Positions 24,501 through 35,877 of a stretch of DNA of 64,000 nucleotides are shown here, piece by piece. The notes beneath the pieces were generated by a model that worked only from the letters and a program-made list of their open reading frames with translations, was not told the DNA's origin and did not search any database. The stretch's first letter is position 1. Each line of letters starts with the position of its first letter. The position numbers and the translations under genes were made by a program. Origin of the DNA: Pisaster brevispinus (taxonomy: Eukaryota; Echinodermata; Asteroidea; Forcipulatida; Asteriidae); contig JAMKCF010000009.1 in the NCBI GenBank assembly GCA_023634235.1, positions 8,866,001 through 8,930,000 on the forward strand. Direction: 5' to 3'.

Positions 24501-27500
24501 ATTTTCATTTCAACTAGGCTGCATCCACCCCGTCCCACCCCCTCCTCTTCCCATGTGACTACATGAGACTGCGTGCTGACATGCTACATTCCTGCCTGGT
24601 ACTCCTGTCTTGCCTGGCGACCATCCGGACATGTCCTCCGCCGGCCATTGCACCTGCTGTTGCCATGACGCTAGGGCAGGAGTTGCTAAGATGTGGTCAT
24701 ATGGCAACGGAGGTACGGGTATTTTGTATGAAATTGTATTGTTTTTTTTCAAATATCTCAAATATTACTTGGTATGAGACTTTGCTCTCTTGCATAAAAT
24801 CTGTCATGTTGTTGGTTGAGAGTATATTACATGATATGTGTTATTTAGGGAATAACAGTGCGATGAGCCAGTCTTCACTGCGTGGTAATGACCGAGTTGG
24901 TGGTTGGCTGCTGTTAATGGACCGAGCCGAAGGCGAGGTCCATTAACAGCGGCCAACCACCAGCCCGGTCATTACCACGCAGTGAAGACCGGCTCATCGC
25001 ACTGTTATTTCCATTAATAAATGCCTTATAACGAAAAAAAATGTAAAAATCGTCAGAATTTGTGATTTTTCTTTCGCCGTTATTTTTAGAAATGTTCTAC
25101 TCATGTTCAAGGGCCAATCGTTTGTATAGCTGTTCAACTTTTGTGTGGTACCTAATCTCTTACACATAATTAACTGTTTATACATATTTTCAAGAACCAG
25201 ACTATGACTTTGCATTATGTTTGTTTCATGCACGTACCAGCTACCCTAAATTGATACATTGTCTGCACGTTCACACCGACGCGTGGTATGTTTCCGCACG
25301 CGGCACTATCTGTCCCTGCTGAAAAAAAAAATAAAATAAATACGCACAAAGAAATGAGTTGATTTGATACCGGTAGTTTGCCGCGCAACAAGCACATAGT
25401 GCATAGGATTTTACACAACAATGTGCTTGTTAAGGGGCCATTTATTCGCTCGTTCACTGAGCCGGTCTTTATATCACATGTTAATACACCCCCACGTGAC
25501 CAGTCTTCGACCAATCAGAGTGCATAAACTCTCCAAGGTGTTTATTAATCAATTATCAAACTGGGCAATTCAGAAAGAGACTATAAATACTGCCTGTAAA
25601 ACAAACTAGTAATAAGCGAACTATCACACAGAGACATGGTAGCAAGGCATCTACTCAACACAACACAGTAGTACATGTATGGATGTATAACTGTGAGCTC
25701 AGCGAAGTTGTTTCACATTATATTTGTTCACTGCATAAATACAAGAGAAAAGATGTAGTAGTCAGTGATCGGGTTCCTTTGTATTCAAGATTCAAGATTT
25801 AAGATTCTAATTTTATTCAATCAAATTATAAACACGAGAATTTTCTTGCCAGTGGATTTTATGGAAGCAATACAAATAATTAGACATGGACTCTAATAAC
25901 AAATTAAAACACCATGAAAGTACAAGACAAGTCACTAAAAGTATAATATGTAAACATTTTAACAATCAATGTCAGGCAAGAGTTGTGGGGTTATTTCAGA
26001 CACTTATTAACTGGACAGAATCTTTGCAAGAGGTGTTAGAAAACCAATATCATTGTGACATATTGAAACTATTGTCTCTTAGAAATCCCTGAAGGGTTCT
26101 ATTGTCCCTCGGCTGATGTCTCAGGGAAAACAGAACTCTCCAGGGATCACCTCAAGACGGTAGTTTTCCTGTTTTCCACTGGTTGCAGTCAATATTTGTA
26201 CACTATTACGCTATAAGTCACACCTGTGATTGGTTGCCAATGTAGATGCAGCAATGCTCAGCACAGATCCAGCAGCTCAGTACTCGCTATGCTCAACTCT
26301 ACCAGATGTCATTTGATGCAGATCCAGACTCACTCAGCAAGATCAAACTGTATCCTTACCATCAGCTGATGAATATCAGGATAGTAGCTCTTAGTTATTA
26401 TAAAAGTAGTTTGTGGTTCTTCCGATAACAGCCTTTGTTCATCGGATCATTAGTGAATGGTTCTTCGGATACCAGTGTTTGATTTTTCAGAAATGTCATG
26501 GTTCTTCCTACAACAGATGTTATTTGGGTTTAGTAGTTTGCAGTTCTTCTGATAACAAATCTTAAGTATAAATAGTTCCCAGTTCTTCCGATTACAGCTC
26601 TGAGTTCATTATCATCAATTCTCCTGATTATGTGACCTTCTCATTTTATTCCATTGTTCTTCTGATGACATTTCCTCACACAGTTCTTTTTTATCTTACA
26701 AGAACAGCTTCATTCGATAAACCCTCTCATTCTTTGGATAGTTTCTTTTTCAGTTTGCCAATAGTTCTTACAGTTTGTTAATTTGTGTTCATAGAAGGGT
26801 CAAAGTATTGTTTTCTATAACTGTTGGATAAACCTGAAGGATACAGCAACAATGTTTGTTGCTGGGACACGTAATGGACTGCCTCATCCTCAACAATCCA
26901 GCATATAGGTAAATACTGATTTCATTTCACAAGCACAGTTTTCAAACATTTCCAAAAAGAAAATTTCAACTTAGTTTGAGTTTATTTAGGTGCCTGAAAT
27001 AGGTTTTTCACACTTACCATAGTATTAGAACACTGGGTGATTTTCATGTGAATGCATGGGAATGTTAAATAACAAAACATTGGGTCAATTTTGTGAAACT
27101 GATTATAGGTAAACAAACTTTGCACTTGCTTTAGCAGAAAAAATGTGCGTGAGCAAAATAGTATTTTATAAACGATCACAAGATTTTTGACAGCTAGTGT
27201 GCACACTGACAATAATAAAAACTACTACTAGTAATATTGTATAGCGCCAAATCCGTCAAATTGACGCTCAAAGCACTTAAAGCACTTTACACTCATTAAA
27301 AGTAAACTAACAACCCCCACCTAACAAATTCTTTAAAAGCCACTTGAAAAGAAGTACAACAATAAAAACAATACAAAGAGAACAATGGATTTGCATTGTT
27401 GCATCTCTCATCTGCTTACTAGAACTACCGGCAAGTTAGCATGCCTTTTTGCTTTGCTTATGGTCAGCAGTGATTATGAAATAGAAGCTGGGCCAAGAGC

Positions 27501-30500
27501 AACTCAATAAGGAGAAAATGTTTGATAACAGGTTTTATGAAATTGGCCCATGGTTAGGATGAGGAAAATGTGGTTTTCAAGTAGGCTGTTCAAACTCACA
27601 CGCTGACAACACCTCAGCTTGAGCCCAGTACACTCGACTGCTCGACTATGACACTTCACATCTATGGTGGAAAGTGGTTTTGACGAATGCTTCATTATTT
27701 TTATGTCCATAGTGGATCCAGACAGTGGAATTTGATCGGTGGCTGCGACGCTGTGGAAGGATCCTCAGGGAGTAACATGCAGCAGGCAAAGAGGCAACAA
27801 CAGACCTCTGATGCCATCCTAAGAACCTTACAGACTGTCCTCACCCAGACTGATGGGCAATCAATCTCACATTTGGTAAGGCAGACAGACAGTTCAATCT
27901 TGTCACTCCACTGCAGGAAGAGGGCATCTAATGATATCCATTCCTTTCTGCGCTATACTCTTCCACGTCATGCTCCTTAATTCCTTGATCTTATCCATCC
28001 ATCATTCAGCCTCTGAAAAATTTAAAATGAGAATTCAAATGGAGTCATTGTCTCAGAAAAGGCTTTAGCCAGTGTTCCCTGGCGATGACTAGAGCAGACT
28101 AGTTGACAAGTTGAGAATAGACTAACTGACTCTTTTCAGACAGAGCAAAGGATGACACCCCAAAACAGGCGCTGTTTCAATTTTCTTAAGGTTTAAACCT
28201 CCTCCTCCTTTGTTAACTAGGTTTATATATTTTTCAAAGACCTGAACCTTGGTGACTGCTGTGTTGATAAATATTGATAAATCAGTTTGGCATATTTTGA
28301 TTCGCAGTTATCAAAATGTATATGTATTTATACAGCACCAGACCCGAGACATAAACTTCTTTTTTTTTTTCATTGTTTCCTTAAAACGGGCTAATTTGAT
28401 AGAATTTTAATTGCTTGGTTTTTGTTGTGTTATCTGGAAATGTGAGGCTGGTTATGAATTTACTCCTTCAAAAACCAATGATGTAGCCTATTATAACTTT
28501 AACAACAGTGTCGTGGCCGAGTGGTTGAGAGCATGGGACTCAAGCTCTGATGTTTCTGATCACCAGAGTGTGGGTTCGAGTCCCAGTCGTGACACTTGTG
28601 TTCTTGTGCAAGATACTTTACCGTAATTGCTTTGCCCTTCGGATGGGACATTAAGCCGTAGTTCCCTAGTACTAGGATTGGTAGTGCATGTAAAAGAACC
28701 CAGAAAACTTACTATGGAAGAGTAGGGGTTAACCCCAGTGTTTCTTGTTCACATAGCAAGCACCCTTGTTTACAGGTTTCCTCAGGCTTGCAAGCTACAC
28801 TGATTAAGTTCACTTATGAGGCATCCTTGGTTTCATTACCAGAAATATATAGGGCCTGTAACTGTCTTTGGTCTTTCATGTGTGTAAACTGGTTGTGCTT
28901 TCTCATTGTAGCATGTTGACTGCTTGGTATCGGCCTGTTCAGGAATGATGAAACTTCCTTTTGGCTTCCCACGTTACTTTTTCCAGGCTTTACAGTCCAC
29001 AAGCATCAAGGTAAGGGGGAAGAAATTCTTGCTCAACTGATTTAACACACATCATTGTGTTTGTAAGTAATTCCACTGCAGGCCAGGCCCTCTTCACACC
29101 AACTGGCACCATCGATAACCAGAAGTCCATAGGAATTGCATTGAGCTAGTTTTTGTATGAGGATTTATGTATGGACACAAATATTTTTTTCCAAGATGGC
29201 TTTCACATGTTTTGCAAAAGCTCAAGGTCCTTTCAGAATTGTGAGTATCAGAAATGTCTTTGACTGCAGAAATTTTTGATTAGAGGGGTAAAATTACACA
29301 CAAACTTATGTATGCCAGTTGTAGAGCCAGAAGGAGCCCAAACCTTGCATGTACAGCAAATGAGCACTCTTGAAGTGAAGACCATCTTTTTTGCCGAGCC
29401 ATCTGAGATGTTTGAATTGTTGTCTTTTCAGCTGGCCATATCACCAACTGCACGCAATGCAGGAGAGCCAATACCATTGGCTACCGACACACAGCTTGCT
29501 ATGAAAGTCGAGGGTGTCATACAACATGGAAGTAAACCAGGTAAGACTGCTCAAAATAAGTTATCATCACCCTAAACTATTCCAATTAGGGTATACTTTA
29601 AGGTATTATTAGTCACAAATGTTTCTTTGTTAAACCCCAAATTGTTTAAAATTTACCCAGTCAGTTTCCCTTGGGGTTATTACTTGATATTTTAAATAAA
29701 AAGTCGCATTCCCTTAAGGTGATCCCTCTGCTGCCGCTTCCCAGGTTGTATCGTAAACTTGGGTGTGATCCCTGGCTACACAGCAGTTACAGGTTGAAAA
29801 GCTTCCAACTGGCACCCAGGAACAAAGATATTGACAAAATAGGGAGATCATCAACATTGTGGCTAAATACTCCGTTGGTAGAGCGCCGATGCGTTAATCC
29901 GGAGGCCGCAGGTTCAAGCCTCGCTCTAGTCAATTTGTCTGTGCTTCATTCCAAATTATTTTAAATTAACCCAGTCGGGTTTCCCTTGTGTGGTTAAATA
30001 CTCAAACAGGAAATCATAACAACCTTTGGGGTTTTTTTTTTCCTTATACTACTCGGGCATGATATTCTTCCTACTTTAGTCTGATTTCTGATTTTTTGCC
30101 CTCGGTAAAAAACAGAAAAATTGTGATAAAATAACCTGAAAAGTCTTTAAAGCTTCCATCATGTGTTCATGTAGGTCTGCCGAAATGTTCCTACTTTTCT
30201 TCAAGGACCAAATATTATGCCCGGCCAACTACTGTGTGATAAGCAATGTACACTCGGTGCTTTCCAGAGTCCCACTGGCATAATGCATCTATCATTCCAA
30301 CCATGTGGATGATATGAAATGGTCAGACAGCAGGAGATTCAATATAAACCATTCCTGTTTTCTGTTTGATTTGCAGGACTTTTCCGTAAGGTGTGTAAAG
30401 TGAAGCTAGCTGTAACGTCCTCCTGCGCTGCTGCTGCTAAAGCGAGCACATCTAGTAAACCAAATGAGGTTAGTGAAAGTCTTCATCTACAGGTTATCAA

Positions 30501-31101
30501 GATTTAATATCTCGACATTTTCAAAAGATAGTAAATTTCACCTTCAAATAATTCTAGAGAAACGTTTTAGAGAAACATTTAGAGAAACGTTTAGCCTCCA
30601 AAAAAGACTCGGGCAATTTTTTTGCAGAAACAATTTTTTAAAGCAGTTCTGAAATTGCTGACTGAATTTTGTTGTGGACAAGCCATCATTATCATATTTT
30701 GGTTGCTGAATATACTGATGGTGGCTAAAAAAAATTGTTTTGTTTTTTGGGGGTGATTTTGAATAAATATTCTTGGGGGTTTCATCTTTCGTAACCCCGT
30801 CCCCCAAGTAGCTATGACCCTGACTTAGATGATTTCATGTGTTATTGCACAGGGTGACAATGGTACCACTGAAGGGACGTGGACAGTGGAGCCTCACCAT
30901 GACTACTTCAGTGTCCAGATCCTGCTCTCTCTAGCCGTGGTCGGTACCCACACAGTCAACGTAGAAGCTAGCGTTGTGGATGAGGACGGGAACTGCTGGC
31001 AGACTGGTCCCAAGCTTAGCTTGCTGGTTAAGACGTACGAGGAGCTGACTGTACAGCAACGCCAGCAACAGGCCAATCAGCAGGCAAACAGCTCCAGATG
31101 A
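12581..31101 (+). CDS. INTS7: Integrator complex subunit 7
   Basis: Alpha-helical HEAT/ARM-type backbone subunit of Integrator, which cleaves snRNA 3' ends and attenuates Pol II in the nucleus (family knowledge). Twenty coding exons: 12581-12665, 14841-14970, 15660-15806, 16494-16631, 17534-17780, 18287-18518, 19287-19522, 20612-20708, 21241-21410, 21899-22033, 22894-22941, 23906-24061, 24518-24712, 26246-26349, 26840-26908, 27713-27875, 28912-29010, 29432-29540, 30377-30468, 30853-31101. Phases match at every junction, giving 966 codons plus stop, very close to the human length (962). Diagnostic blocks are YGEQEQDANTALLELDKG, FPRLFEKYPFPILINSAF, HILNVDEF-like KILNVDEFVRR, PPPAIAPAVAMTLG, SFDADPDSL and KVEGVIQHGSKPGLFRK. 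The start may instead be the second Met at 12596. The exon 14/15 intron is the weakest call: donor GTATCC and a poor polypyrimidine tract before 26840. The C-terminal tail is Gln-rich. Confidence 0.96.
12735..13790. mobile_element. Non-autonomous TIR element, hAT-like, in INTS7 intron 1
   Basis: Termini CAGTCATTTGACCAGTTCGG and the exact inverse at 13771-13790 flank 1056 bp. Candidate 8-bp target duplications are TACTAGTA (12727-12734) and TACTAGTT (13791-13798), with one mismatch. The word GACCAGTTCGGGAT is repeated subterminally (near 12745, 12761 and 13145), and inverted versions lie near 13590 and 13766, as expected for transposase-binding repeats. No transposase ORF is present, so it is a MITE or deletion derivative. 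Superfamily is inferred from the 8-bp duplication and the CA-G start. Confidence 0.75.
13865..14452. mobile_element. Foldback/MITE with ~90-bp inverted ends
   Basis: The left arm 13865-13954 and right arm 14363-14452 are inverted copies of each other, rich in GTCCCAAC / GTTGGGAC words that are themselves palindromic (CCCAACTATAGTTGGG occurs in both arms). The 400-bp centre has no ORF of note. Target duplication not resolved. Lies just beyond the element at 12735-13790 in INTS7 intron 1. Confidence 0.78.
15451..15570 (+). repeat. Interspersed repeat family E, copy 1
   Basis: ACCATTCAAAACAATTCAAC...CATGGGTTG and a terminal AAATGGTCAGACAG block are shared with 33318-33470; the terminal block also occurs at 30240-30345 and 39830-39960. 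All four are on plus. Non-coding. Its identity is unknown to me. Confidence 0.6.
17345..17486 (+). repeat. tRNA-derived SINE family D, 5'-truncated
   Basis: Begins in a B-box-like GGGTTCGAATCCCAC, followed by GAGTAGCCTGTGG, a GGAAAGCACAGTATACTG block, and ends TTCTTTATCCCTGATGC. The same order is seen at 40412-40558 and, inverted, at 40620-40791. Inside an INTS7 intron. Confidence 0.7.
19585..19640 (-). repeat. TATTT-rich repeat tail in INTS7 intron
   Basis: A run of ATTTTATTTATTTTATTTAT followed by TGGCAACAAACAGCAG looks like the A-rich tail of a minus-strand retroposon whose body would extend to the right. I cannot recognise a coding region in that body. Confidence 0.35.
21415..21535 (+). 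repeat. TTG/TTC-rich microsatellite next to an exon
   Basis: Directly after the INTS7 exon ending at 21410 comes about 120 bp of degenerate (TTG)n and (TTC)n. It produces long Asn/Gln/Lys-rich shadow ORFs on the other strand that are not genes. Confidence 0.8.
24851..25009. repeat. Large hairpin, 73-bp arms, 13-nt loop
   Basis: Arms 24851-24923 and 24937-25009 are inverted copies with about four mismatches. The loop is GAGCCGAAGGCGA. A transcript through it would fold into a near-continuous 73-bp duplex. Located in the INTS7 intron between exons 13 and 14, in a GC-richer island. Possibly a foldback element end or palindromic MITE. Confidence 0.88.
26400..26720 (+). repeat. Degenerate ~65-bp tandem repeat (GTTCTTCYGATAACA)
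   Basis: The motif GTTCTTC-C/T-GATAACA and close variants recur about every 55-70 bp, at least six times, through the INTS7 intron between exons 14 and 15. Copies are diverged, so this is an old array. Confidence 0.6.
27419..27551. mobile_element. Short TIR element, family M, decayed copy
   Basis: Contains GGCAAGTTAGCATGCC and a right end with TTTTATGAAATTGGCCC, as in other family M copies. The left terminus is not clear. Confidence 0.45.
28508..28775 (+). repeat. tRNA-Leu-like SINE family B (plus)
   Basis: Positions 28508-28595 form an 88-nt class II tRNA-like head: GTGTCGT and GTGACAC pair as the acceptor stem, GGCCGAGTGGTTGAGAGC is the A-box/D-arm region, the anticodon-loop region reads CTCAAGC, and GGGTTCGAGTCCC is the T arm. 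It continues directly into a tRNA-unrelated body (TTCGGATGGGACATTAAGCC, GTAAAAGAACCC) shared with the minus copy ending at 41857. The continuing body argues for a SINE rather than a working tRNA gene. Confidence 0.82.
29612..29998 (+). repeat. tRNA-like SINE family A, ~1.3-unit copy
   Basis: One full unit plus the start of a second: CCAAATT followed by an ACCCAGTCAG-like block occurs at 29637 and again at 29951, a period of 314 bp. In between are GGTGATCCCTCTGCTGCC, GGGTGTGATCCCTGGCTA and a tRNA-like segment with GTTGGTAGAGCGCC and GGTTCAAGCC. Located in the INTS7 intron between exons 18 and 19. Confidence 0.8.
30240..30345 (+). repeat. Interspersed repeat family E, copy 2
   Basis: Shares ATCTATCATTCC, the ATGATAT-AAATGGTCAGACAG block and GCATAAT context with the copies at 33318 and 39830. 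Non-coding, ends just upstream of INTS7 exon 19. Confidence 0.55.
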
Positions 31102-31120
31102 AACAAATGTGTGGTTTCAA

Positions 31121-31126
31121 AATAAA
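31121..31126 (+). terminator. INTS7 polyadenylation signal AATAAA
   Basis: Canonical AATAAA 19 bp after the INTS7 stop codon. It would give an unusually short 3' UTR of about 40 nt. No other signal is needed before the convergent NOL12 gene. Confidence 0.55.
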
Positions 31127-31765
31127 TTGTAAATAGTTAAGGACTCAAACTTTTGTTGATGAATACAAACCTAGTTAATTTATCTTGGAATTCTGTCCGC
31201 AGAAATGGATGGGAATATTATGCCATTTGCGACTTGGATTTGGAAAAAGTCTGGTACAATGACTTGCTTAGTCACAAGGTACCGCTTAAATTTAAATTCT
31301 CCAGACTATACCTTAAAGGTACTGGTAGAGCTGACAATATTCATGTTTTGTGTGATCAACCATACATGAAATAAAATAACAAGCCTGTAAAAATGTTGGC
31401 TTAATCCGTTGTGTGAGGAAGGAGAAAATTGTGAAAAACCATGCACGATTTTCAGTATTTAAACACATTGGCTGTAGTTTTGGTTGTAACAACCAAAAAT
31501 CAGCTGTTGTGTTTTTTTTTAGGTTTTCAGATAGTTTTCTCGAATACAACTTCATTTCAGAGAGAAATATTTCATAGACAAAATGGTTCAAGTATGAATT
31601 TTATAATCAGTTAGCTTTCAGGCTAAAACTAAACATTCCAATGGCATTTTTTATCCTTACCAATCTTGTATAAGGCCTAGTTGGGTTGACAGATACATAA
31701 GATGGTCTACACATAACCAGCCCAATGCAGGATCAATGTACACACAAAAAAGGTTGTGGTCGCTT

Positions 31766-32016
31766 GGGCCCAATCTCATGGCTCTGCTTACCCCAAGCAA
31801 AGAATCTATGCTTACAGAAGCAGGGAATTTCGTGCTAACGTCAAGCGTATTTCACGGGTCAGCAGGGAATTTTTGTTTGTGCGCGTGCGTACTCCATGTT
31901 ACTAGGCATTCTTTGCTTACACAGCTAGCGCAGAAATTCAGGGCTTGCACATTAAGCGGAGATTGGTGATCGCAAGCGCAGAATTCGGCGGTAAGCAGAG
32001 CCATGAAATTGGGCCC
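31766..32016. mobile_element. Short TIR element, family M, full-length
   Basis: 251 bp with ends GGGCCCAATCTCATGGCTCT and the inverse AGAGCCATGAAATTGGGCCC. Inner arms carry GCTTACC / GGTAAGC words. No ORF. Clearest full-length copy of the family in this window. Confidence 0.82.
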
Positions 32017-33317
32017 CGTAGACAAACATTCATTGCTTTATTACTAGTAGTTTTGCAAGCACACATTCCCTTTCTAATCAGATACCAAGTACAGGCAAAG
32101 ACAGAACGCCAAGGGGAAATACTTATGTAGACTCTTAATATGGAAAACACAGGGAAGTAAACTAGTTTTGGTAGAACTAAATCAAATAAATAAGGAACAA
32201 CAATCATATTCTCATCTTGTGTATTTGTTTTATTTCCACTTTATATCATGCAAGGTTTTTGCTACTTCCAGCTTCAAAGCTGGCATACATTTGTGTGTAA
32301 TTAAACCCCCAAAACACTCATTTCGTCAGTGAAGGGCATTTCTCAGGATAGAAACATAATTCTTAGTTGAGACTTTGAAAGGCAAGTTCACGAACTTTGT
32401 TCATTAAATCCTCAAAGAAACACTAGCTTTGCAACGCATTAACAGTGTCACATTTAACAAGATTAAGCATGAAATGACTGTAGACGGGACAAGAACTTTT
32501 ACAACTACCATTTTATGCGGGGCAGACAATGTTTTCATACTTAAATACTTTTTTCAATTATATGCACCCACCTTGCACCTCATTCTCAAAAGGCAACTTG
32601 AAAAACTATGATGGGTTGTCTCTCTGGTTAAATATTTAGAGACCATTAATTTCTGGGATGCGTTATACTCCCAAACACGGCTGATACTGTAGACTTTTGC
32701 TAAAAAGTTTCAGTAAAAATGTGTGTTTTTTTATTGTGTATTAGAACTGATACTTAACATGAGACACACTGGAATACTCAATTAAGCACATGACCTTTAC
32801 TTTGACCTTTTTAGTTGAGTGGAAGGAGGTTGACTGTTACGGCCGTTTGTGACCACGAGGGGCAATTTGGTACAAGCCGCTTGCTGCCACTGTGGTCTCA
32901 CTTTAACTTTCTACAGAGAAAGTGGCTTCTCAAATCTTTATTTTCTTTTCCCCCCACGCCCTCTCTTACCCCCTCTCCCACGCCCCCCATGTTGTCCCCG
33001 TGGCCCCTTGCTCGTTCTCTTGCTGCCACCTTTGTGTTTTACAGAGCTCCCTTTATGACCTGTTTTCCCTTTGACGAGTTTACTCTTCATCTTTTGTAGA
33101 TTGACACTGCTGAAAGAAAACCAAAAGGGGGCAAGAGGTGAAATTCAAGTTCAAAGAATTTTCAGGCATCTGTGGTTTCGTATCGGAATGAGGTGGCTAA
33201 AGGTGCCAACATTTTTCCATGTATCGCTGCAAAGGTGTCCAATAAGATGTGAAATTCCTTGCTGTGTAAACGGCAATATCAACCATCCTACTTTCAGTAA
33301 CATGTTTCAGAGAATTT

Positions 33318-33470
33318 ACCAACCATTCAAAACAATTCAACTTCATGGGTTGTTCATTCACCACATGATTTCATATTGCAGGCTGGCATAGTTCATCTGT
33401 CATTCAAAACCACAGTGAATGATATTGAATGGTCAGACAGTAAGAAGTTGGCTGTGTACTGTGCACAGGA
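33318..33470 (+). repeat. Interspersed repeat family E, copy 3 (longest)
   Basis: Runs from ACCATTCAAAACAATTCAAC through CACCACATGATTTCATATTG and GGCATAGTTCATCTGTCATT to GAATGGTCAGACAG. It ends about 12 bp before the NOL12 stop, so it may lie in the NOL12 3' UTR. Confidence 0.65.
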
Positions 33471-33481
33471 ACACATGTAAT

Positions 33482-35877
33482 TTACCTTTTCTTCTTAAGG
33501 TGACTTTTCTTGTCTCCATCTCGAGCATCTTGTAATGCATCTTCTTCTTCATCACTACTTTCATTGTCGTCATACTGTGCCAATCCCTTAAGTCTTGATT
33601 GTACCCCATCATCAACATCATCGTCATCATCGTCATCATACTCGACCTACAAATAAAAATAACTTCACTTACTCTTCTTCTACAGCTGGGTGAAGAGGGG
33701 CAATTATAGTCAAGTGTCAAGTTTCATGCTCGTGCATGAAACTCACCAAGCCAGGATTCTAACCCATTTTCTAGTGGCCTTCATCACGAGAACTTAAGTT
33801 TGTTCTGCAAGACTGTTCAGACAAACCTTTACTCCCTAGGCGTTTTTGCCTACAGGTGACCTCAATCCTCCCAATATCCTCTTACAAACACAATGATTTC
33901 ATTGGAGAAAGACGGGCTCTGGTCTTACAATCCCAATGATTTCATTGGATGGACATTCTACATGCAATGGCGCATAACTACATGTACCAGACTGACTATA
34001 TACACATGAGTATGCCTATCATGGCATGCAAGGTGAAATGTACATCTGGCAGGCAACCAGCATGCTCTTAAGGCAGCTACGTGGTGTTATTCATGCACCT
34101 CAAAGAGTGATGCCAGATGTTCAGGCCAACCTGGAATTTGCTTCTCACCAAGATATAAAAAGAGACATTGAATTCTAAAGCTAACCCAGTCTTCAACTTG
34201 GCATTGGATATCTCACCTTGTTTTCTCCAATGCCTCCATGTGCAGCATGAAGATCCATCTGCTCCACTGTCACTCCGCCTACCGATTCAACAGTGACTGT
34301 GTGCTCAGGATGTTCATAGACTATCGGCTCTTTGTCCCTCTCTACAACTTTCTCATCTAATGTTGATAAAGAGCAAAATGTGAAAGGGTTGTAAGTTGTG
34401 AATGATCAACCCAATGTGAGAACATTTCACTATTGTAATGAACTAAAATGGCTACAATTGGTTCTAATTACGGTTTTTATATTGTTTAAATGGTATCCCA
34501 GAGTACTGTTGAAGGCAACATTGACAGTTTGACTATAGACCATGTAACCCTTGCTTACTAAAAAGTGCCCTTGTATACTCCAGGGACTTTCTGGCTGGCA
34601 AGAAACTACACTGGTCTTTCGAGAAATTTTACATTTGATGTCATAATTTCCACAGAACTTCAAGCGTTATGAAAATAACAGCTGAACATGGTAGGAAAAC
34701 AGCAATGTGACAACAGACACAAACTTCACAAAGTTCTGAAGCATGGTTCAAACTTTCCAATAACGTGACACACTTGTTCTAATTACCTGGGAAATTTAGG
34801 TCTTGCCATGATGCTAGTTTGGCTTTTCTATTTTCCTGTCGGACTCTCTGTTTCTCTTCTTTATATTTCTGCTCCTGTTGCTCTCGAGCGACTCTTTTCC
34901 TTTCCTTCTTCCGCTTTTGAAATCCTGTCAAAAATTCTCTGCAGAACAGGAAAAAAAAATAAAATTGATGAGATAAGCAAACAAAGATATTGGACTGGAT
35001 GCATGTAAAATGCTTGAGGAAATAATGACTGTTATGAGGCAAGGGGGAAGTGAGCGGGAATAGCCAGTTTAGTTTACGCTGAATTGTCGAGATCTTGTGT
35101 TTCTTGTTATGTTCAAAATGAGAAGTTTAATTGAAACCCATAAAGATCATGGACAATTTGGTCGGTTTTACATGCAAACACTAACAAAACATGTCTAAAG
35201 TAACAAAAGACTAACACAATTTAGTAACAGTGTTTAATTTTAAATGTGTGCACTTAGCCCAGGCCAGGCTCCTCAGGCAATTGCAGTGCACACAAGTGCA
35301 AAAGCAACACAGAGACTGGCATGGCGTCCTACCCAACACAACGAACGGTGTGCACTGTACTTAAATAGCGACTGAATGACATTGACACTGACAGTACAGC
35401 GAGGGCGAGTTTATCTTTATTAACGACGGACCTACTCGTACTTGATGATGGACAACTATAGCCAGCAACTGGTAGCGCTGTACTCATTTTTTTTCTCGAA
35501 ATTTTGACATCTGTAGACTGTAAGTAAGTGTAACCGTAGATGTCAAAATAAAAAATTTAACAAAAGTACAGCGCCCCAGTTACTGGGTTTAATGGAGAAA
35601 AGTACACATTTGTATTACTAATATTAAGAATTACAACACCCCCCCCCCCCCCACATCGTTTTGTTCACTGCATTTGTGGCTGGCAAAACGCCCTCTATTT
35701 CGGTTCAGATCCATAAACCACACAATTACTTTGATGTGGTCATACACATGAAGTCAACATTTTAGATAGCACACAAAATACTCGTAAGTCCTACCTTCGA
35801 TTTTCATCATCGAAAATCAGGTGAACCTTTGTCTTCTTGTTCTTCGGATTCTTCTGCCTGAACTTGTTTGATGACAT
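33482..35877 (-). CDS. NOL12: Nucleolar protein 12 (Rrp17 family)
   Basis: Small nucleolar RNA-binding protein of the Nol12/Rrp17 family, involved in pre-rRNA processing (family knowledge). Four coding exons in transcript order: 35877-35795, 34938-34787, 34356-34217, 33646-33482. Phases join to give 179 codons plus stop; human NOL12 has 213. The family signature VHLIFDDENRREFLTGFQKR spans the first junction. A highly charged Arg/Lys/Glu helix follows to about residue 70. A YEHPEHTVTVESV block at about 90-102 matches the conserved YDHPNHTVTV region. The C-terminal exon is acidic (Asp runs) and ends KKSHLKKKR. The final AGG-TAA overlaps a donor consensus (AAAAG|GTAAAT), so the basic C-terminal tail seen in vertebrates may sit in an additional unplaced exon. 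Convergent with INTS7. Confidence 0.88.

Larger units (their letters stand above)
31127..33481. other. Spacer between convergent INTS7 and NOL12
   Basis: No gene supported. Holds a family M TIR element (31766-32016), a family E repeat (33318-33470), a C/T-rich tract (32935-33010) and two plus-strand exon-like pieces after AG acceptors (about 32815-32870 and 33100-33142) that I could not tie to any protein. The 3' UTR of NOL12, and perhaps a last NOL12 exon, should lie here. Confidence 0.5.

Noticed and set aside
28508..28595. Functional tRNA-Leu gene
   Set aside because: The fold is good, but the sequence runs into a body shared with the minus copy at 41446-41857, there is no Pol III T-run terminator right after it, and the anticodon stem is imperfect. 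SINE head.
32815..33142. Two plus-strand exon-like segments after AG acceptors downstream of INTS7
   Set aside because: INTS7 is already complete with a family-like C terminus and a polyadenylation signal. The peptides match nothing I recognise, and phases do not lead to a coherent protein.
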